Positions 45,879-48,115 of a stretch of 48,115 nt of DNA are shown here, one piece after another. Under the pieces are notes generated by a model. It ran no database searches, was not told the origin of the DNA, and worked only from the letters and a program-made list of their open reading frames with translations. Location of the stretch: the NCBI GenBank assembly GCA_027491395.1, contig JAOZFI010000050.1, positions 1-48,115 of the forward strand. The letters run 5' to 3'. The first letter of the stretch is position 1, and every line of letters begins with the position of its first letter. The translations under genes were made by a program, and so were the position numbers. Source of the DNA: Thermoproteota archaeon. Lineage in GTDB: Archaea > Korarchaeota > Korarchaeia > Korarchaeales > Korarchaeaceae.

Positions 45879-47247
45879 GACCCCACCACCAGAGCGCTAG
45901 CGAGGCTGAGGCGAACTCCCTGACATCGTCGTACGTCGGTATGCCTGCCTCCTCTAGCAAGGACCTCTTCTCTCTCGTGTAGCGGCCGCCCGCTGCGAAA
46001 ACTAGCAGGGGCTTACCGGCAGTATCGAACCAGGATAGGACCTCCGTAAAATTGTCCTCCAGCGGGGAATCTTGGAAGACAACGAAGACCCCCAGTAAAC
46101 CGACCTCCTCTGACTTAGCCAGTACCTCCAAGGCATTAAGGTAGTCGGAAGTGTTGGCGCTTCCTGTGAGGTCTATCACGAAGTCACCCACCAAGACGTA
46201 AGGAGGAAGCGAGCCTTTGAGCTCCTCCTTCGTGTCCTCGCTCAGCTGGGCTAGGGGAACTCCCCTCATCACCAGCTCGTCTGCGGCCATGACGCAGGGT
46301 CCGGCGCCGTTGGTTACCATGACGACCCCACCACCCTTCATCACCGGCTGCTTGGCCAAGGCCTTTACTGCGGCGTAGAGCTCACCGAAGGAGTCAACCA
46401 GCAGGGCACCGGCCTGCCTTAAGGCAGAAGACGCCACCTCGTGCTTGGCCACCATCCTGCCGGTATGCGATACTGCAGCCAATGAACCTTTCTCCGTTTT
46501 GCTAGCCTTGTAAACGACCACTGGCTTACCAGCATCCCTCACCGCTTCCATGAACTCCCTTCCTCTGGTGAAGCTCTCTACGTAAACCCCGATGACGTGA
46601 GTTTTCGGGTCCCCCGCGAAGTATGATATGAGGTCGGCCTCGTCCACATCTGCCCTGTTCCCCAAGCTCACCATCTTGCTGACTCCTAGGTGATCCTCGG
46701 CCGCCCAGTCCAAGAAGGTGGCTCCGAAGGTGCCGCTCTGGCTTAGGAAAGCCACGACCCCTGGGCCGGGTCTACCCATCCTCTCATGAGGCTGGAATGA
46801 AGTGTCTACCCTGCTGTATCCGTCGAACACGCCTATGCAGTTGGGACCAATGATCCTGATCCCTCCCTCCTTGGCCAGCCTCACGACCTCCTCCTCTATT
46901 CTCTTTCCCTCCGGCCCGGCCTCGCCAAAGCCGCCTGATATTATGACCACGGCCCTGACACCCTTCTTCAAGCAGTCCTTCATCGCATCGACGACTGAGC
47001 GAGCGGGTAACGTTATGACAGCTAAGTCGACCTCATCCGGAACATCGAGGAGAGAAGGATAGGCCCTGAGGCCTAGGATCTCGTCAGCTCGAGGATTCAC
47101 AGGATAGACCTTTCCGGAGTATCCCGTCATCAAGAGGCTCCTCAGAGATTCGTGACCTATCTTGCCTGGCTTGGAGGAAGCCCCTATAAGGGCTACAGTC
47201 TTGGGTTTGAAGAAGTAGTCCAAGGAGGGGTCCGCCCTTCGCATCAT
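45850..47247 (-). CDS. ADP-forming acyl-CoA synthetase, alpha subunit
   Basis: Interconverts acyl-CoA + ADP + Pi with acid + CoA + ATP, the archaeal route from acetyl-CoA to acetate and ATP, or acid activation. The N-terminal CoA-binding domain has IGASSKPGKIGHESLRSL; two flavodoxin-like domains follow (IIGPNCIGVFDGY; AFLSQSGTFGATFLDWAA). The phosphorylated His is H261 in AAVSHTGRM. At 465 residues it is an alpha subunit alone; the ATP-grasp beta subunit is not in the window. The ATG pair at 47247/47244 lies about 25 nt from a TATA-like CGTTTTTACG on the same strand. The acid substrate is unknown. Confidence 0.9.
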   Translation of the reverse strand: MMRRADPSLDYFFKPKTVALIGASSKPGKIGHESLRSLLMTGYSGKVYPVNPRADEILGLRAYPSLLDVPDEVDLAVITLPARSVVDAMKDCLKKGVRAVVIISGGFGEAGPEGKRIEEEVVRLAKEGGIRIIGPNCIGVFDGYSRVDTSFQPHERMGRPGPGVVAFLSQSGTFGATFLDWAAEDHLGVSKMVSLGNRADVDEADLISYFAGDPKTHVIGVYVESFTRGREFMEAVRDAGKPVVVYKASKTEKGSLAAVSHTGRMVAKHEVASSALRQAGALLVDSFGELYAAVKALAKQPVMKGGGVVMVTNGAGPCVMAADELVMRGVPLAQLSEDTKEELKGSLPPYVLVGDFVIDLTGSANTSDYLNALEVLAKSEEVGLLGVFVVFQDSPLEDNFTEVLSWFDTAGKPLLVFAAGGRYTREKRSLLEEAGIPTYDDVREFASASLALWWWGHERQGASSV

Positions 47248-47311
47248 GTGGTCGACCCGACTACACGTAAAAACGTAGCACCGAACTATTTCATAGGAAC
47301 ATCACAGGATT

Positions 47312-47324
47312 AAGGTTAAACCTT
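47312..47324. promoter_or_regulatory. Palindrome AAGGTTAAACCTT upstream of the secreted protein gene
   Basis: A perfect 6-nt inverted repeat around a central A, ending 28 nt before the ATG at 47353. The GTTAAAC core could act as a TATA element, or the whole may be an operator. It lies in the 105-nt gap between two divergent genes. Confidence 0.35.
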
Positions 47325-47352
47325 TCCTTGTTAATGTTAGAGCGATCTAAGA

Positions 47353-48115
47353 ATGCGGGATCTGTCGAAGCCCCGATCAATATTCCTGATCTCCATACTC
47401 TTGCTCTCATATCTCGCAATCATTAGCAGTTATGCTCCCCTCTCCACCGCTCACATCAACCTGCCTGTGACGATAGTCGAGGACAGCTTCTCTTCAAGCG
47501 AGAGAACCCACCAGCGATTTGATCTCACGACGGAAGTATACGACGCTGGGACTACCGGGAATTCTCAAGTTGGCGTGGATGAGGCGAACGGCTGGCTGGT
47601 GTTCACGGGATTCAACGAGGAAAATGCCGATAATCCCAAGAAAGATGAGCCTATAGCCGTATTAAAGGCATATCAGGAACCGGATGGCTTTCCCCATTAC
47701 TTGAGGCTTCCCTGCAATTACACGGTTTATGTAGATTTCTCACTACCTCTTGGGAGTAAGGGCCACTTCTACGTCCTGCCTAGGTACGGCTCCGTGGCCA
47801 ACAAGTACGAGGTGGTCGTGGACACTGATTTCAACAACTTGGTCTTCAACGTGGTCCTCTCGGGTGAATGGAGGGAGCTCAAAATATCTCCTCTGGGATT
47901 TGATATAGAGGAGGGCAAGTGGTACAGGCTCCAGGTCACGGTGATATGGATCACTGACCCATCAACTGGTGATAAAACGAACCGCATAATAGCTACGGTC
48001 ACGGACCTCGCTGATCCCGTCAATACGCGCAGCGACGAGATAATCGATGCCTCTATTCCCCCATCGGCTCACAATGGGCTGGCCATCTTGGGCTTCCATC
48101 CAACGAAAGACTTCA
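47353..48115 (+). CDS. Secreted beta-sandwich (lectin/glucanase-like) protein, 3' end missing
   Basis: The frame opens at the ATG at 47353 and runs without a stop to the window edge (254 codons seen). Residues 9-33 form a signal/membrane segment (SIFLISILLLSYLAIISSYA). The rest is beta-rich, with pieces such as YVDFSLPLGSKGHFYVLPRYG and GFDIEEGKWYRLQVTVIW, and is reminiscent of concanavalin A-like jelly-roll domains that bind sugars. The family is not certain. It is divergent from the acyl-CoA synthetase. Length and C-terminal architecture cannot be told from this window. Confidence 0.65.
   Translation, partial: MRDLSKPRSIFLISILLLSYLAIISSYAPLSTAHINLPVTIVEDSFSSSERTHQRFDLTTEVYDAGTTGNSQVGVDEANGWLVFTGFNEENADNPKKDEPIAVLKAYQEPDGFPHYLRLPCNYTVYVDFSLPLGSKGHFYVLPRYGSVANKYEVVVDTDFNNLVFNVVLSGEWRELKISPLGFDIEEGKWYRLQVTVIWITDPSTGDKTNRIIATVTDLADPVNTRSDEIIDASIPPSAHNGLAILGFHPTKDF

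Noticed and set aside
1-48115. tRNA, rRNA, CRISPR and insertion sequence genes
   Set aside because: I looked for T-loop motifs, conserved rRNA segments, regular repeats and transposase motifs and found no convincing example.

Overview
This window is archaeal chromosome, most likely from a thermophilic member of the TACK/Korarchaeota-like lineages. I cannot name a genus. The archaeal call rests on an aIF1/SUI1 gene, a HerA-type ATPase, a presenilin-like membrane protease, and a PadR and an Lrp regulator next to archaeal TATA boxes. Many starts lie 20-35 nt downstream of a TATA box, the pattern of leaderless mRNAs. GTG and TTG starts are frequent, Arg is mostly AGG/AGA and Ile often ATA. I also see a C/D box guide RNA. 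I see no tRNA or rRNA gene, CRISPR array or intact insertion sequence.

Layout. 1-5.1 kb (minus strand): aIF1, a hypothetical protein, a heme O synthase-type UbiA prenyltransferase, a secreted protein with an S-layer-like domain, and a two-gene SUF iron-sulfur operon (sufC-sufB, no sufD). 5.2-9.6 kb: a secreted propeller-like protein, an atypical SDR, an M42 aminopeptidase and a saccharopine dehydrogenase-like enzyme. 9.8-16.8 kb: a secreted transglutaminase-like protein with a membrane-anchored partner, a 1074-residue secreted glycosidase-like protein, a polytopic membrane protein and a broken carotenoid-hydratase-like (DUF422) gene. 16.7-19.5 kb: a CPA2 antiporter behind two small paralogous proteins, one with a histidine-rich tail. 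19.6-22.9 kb: small hypotheticals, a second S-layer-like protein, a C/D box sRNA whose guide matches the 16S decoding centre, and a flavin-binding split-barrel protein.

22.9-26.6 kb (minus): ilvB-ilvN-ilvC for branched-chain amino acids, preceded by a PadR regulator. 26.8-28.2 kb: a TauE/SafE anion exporter divergent from an Lrp/AsnC regulator with a cysteine-rich tail, sharing one TATA box and an operator-like palindrome. 28.3-30.6 kb: DUF998 and CPBP membrane proteins, then 840 nt with a small ORF, a frame-broken gene and a possible relic. 30.6-32.4 kb (minus): a HerA-like ATPase and a CoA-binding protein.

32.6-41.4 kb (plus) is the most distinctive region. An octaheme c-type cytochrome of the hydroxylamine oxidoreductase type is followed by a reorganised System I cytochrome c maturation operon. 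It holds ccmC carrying an extra CcmE-like OB domain, ccmE with a Cys in place of the heme-binding His, ccmA, ccmB, a thioredoxin-CcdA fusion, and a 1002-residue ccmF. The operon matures the cytochrome it follows. CcmD, CcmH, CcmI and a separate CcmG are not found. The ccmF 3' end overlaps a convergent presenilin-like protease gene by 111 nt.

42.2-48.1 kb: a three-gene ABC exporter, a PrxQ-type peroxiredoxin with no resolving Cys at the usual place, a methyltransferase, the alpha subunit of an ADP-forming acyl-CoA synthetase, and the 5' part of a secreted protein cut by the window edge.
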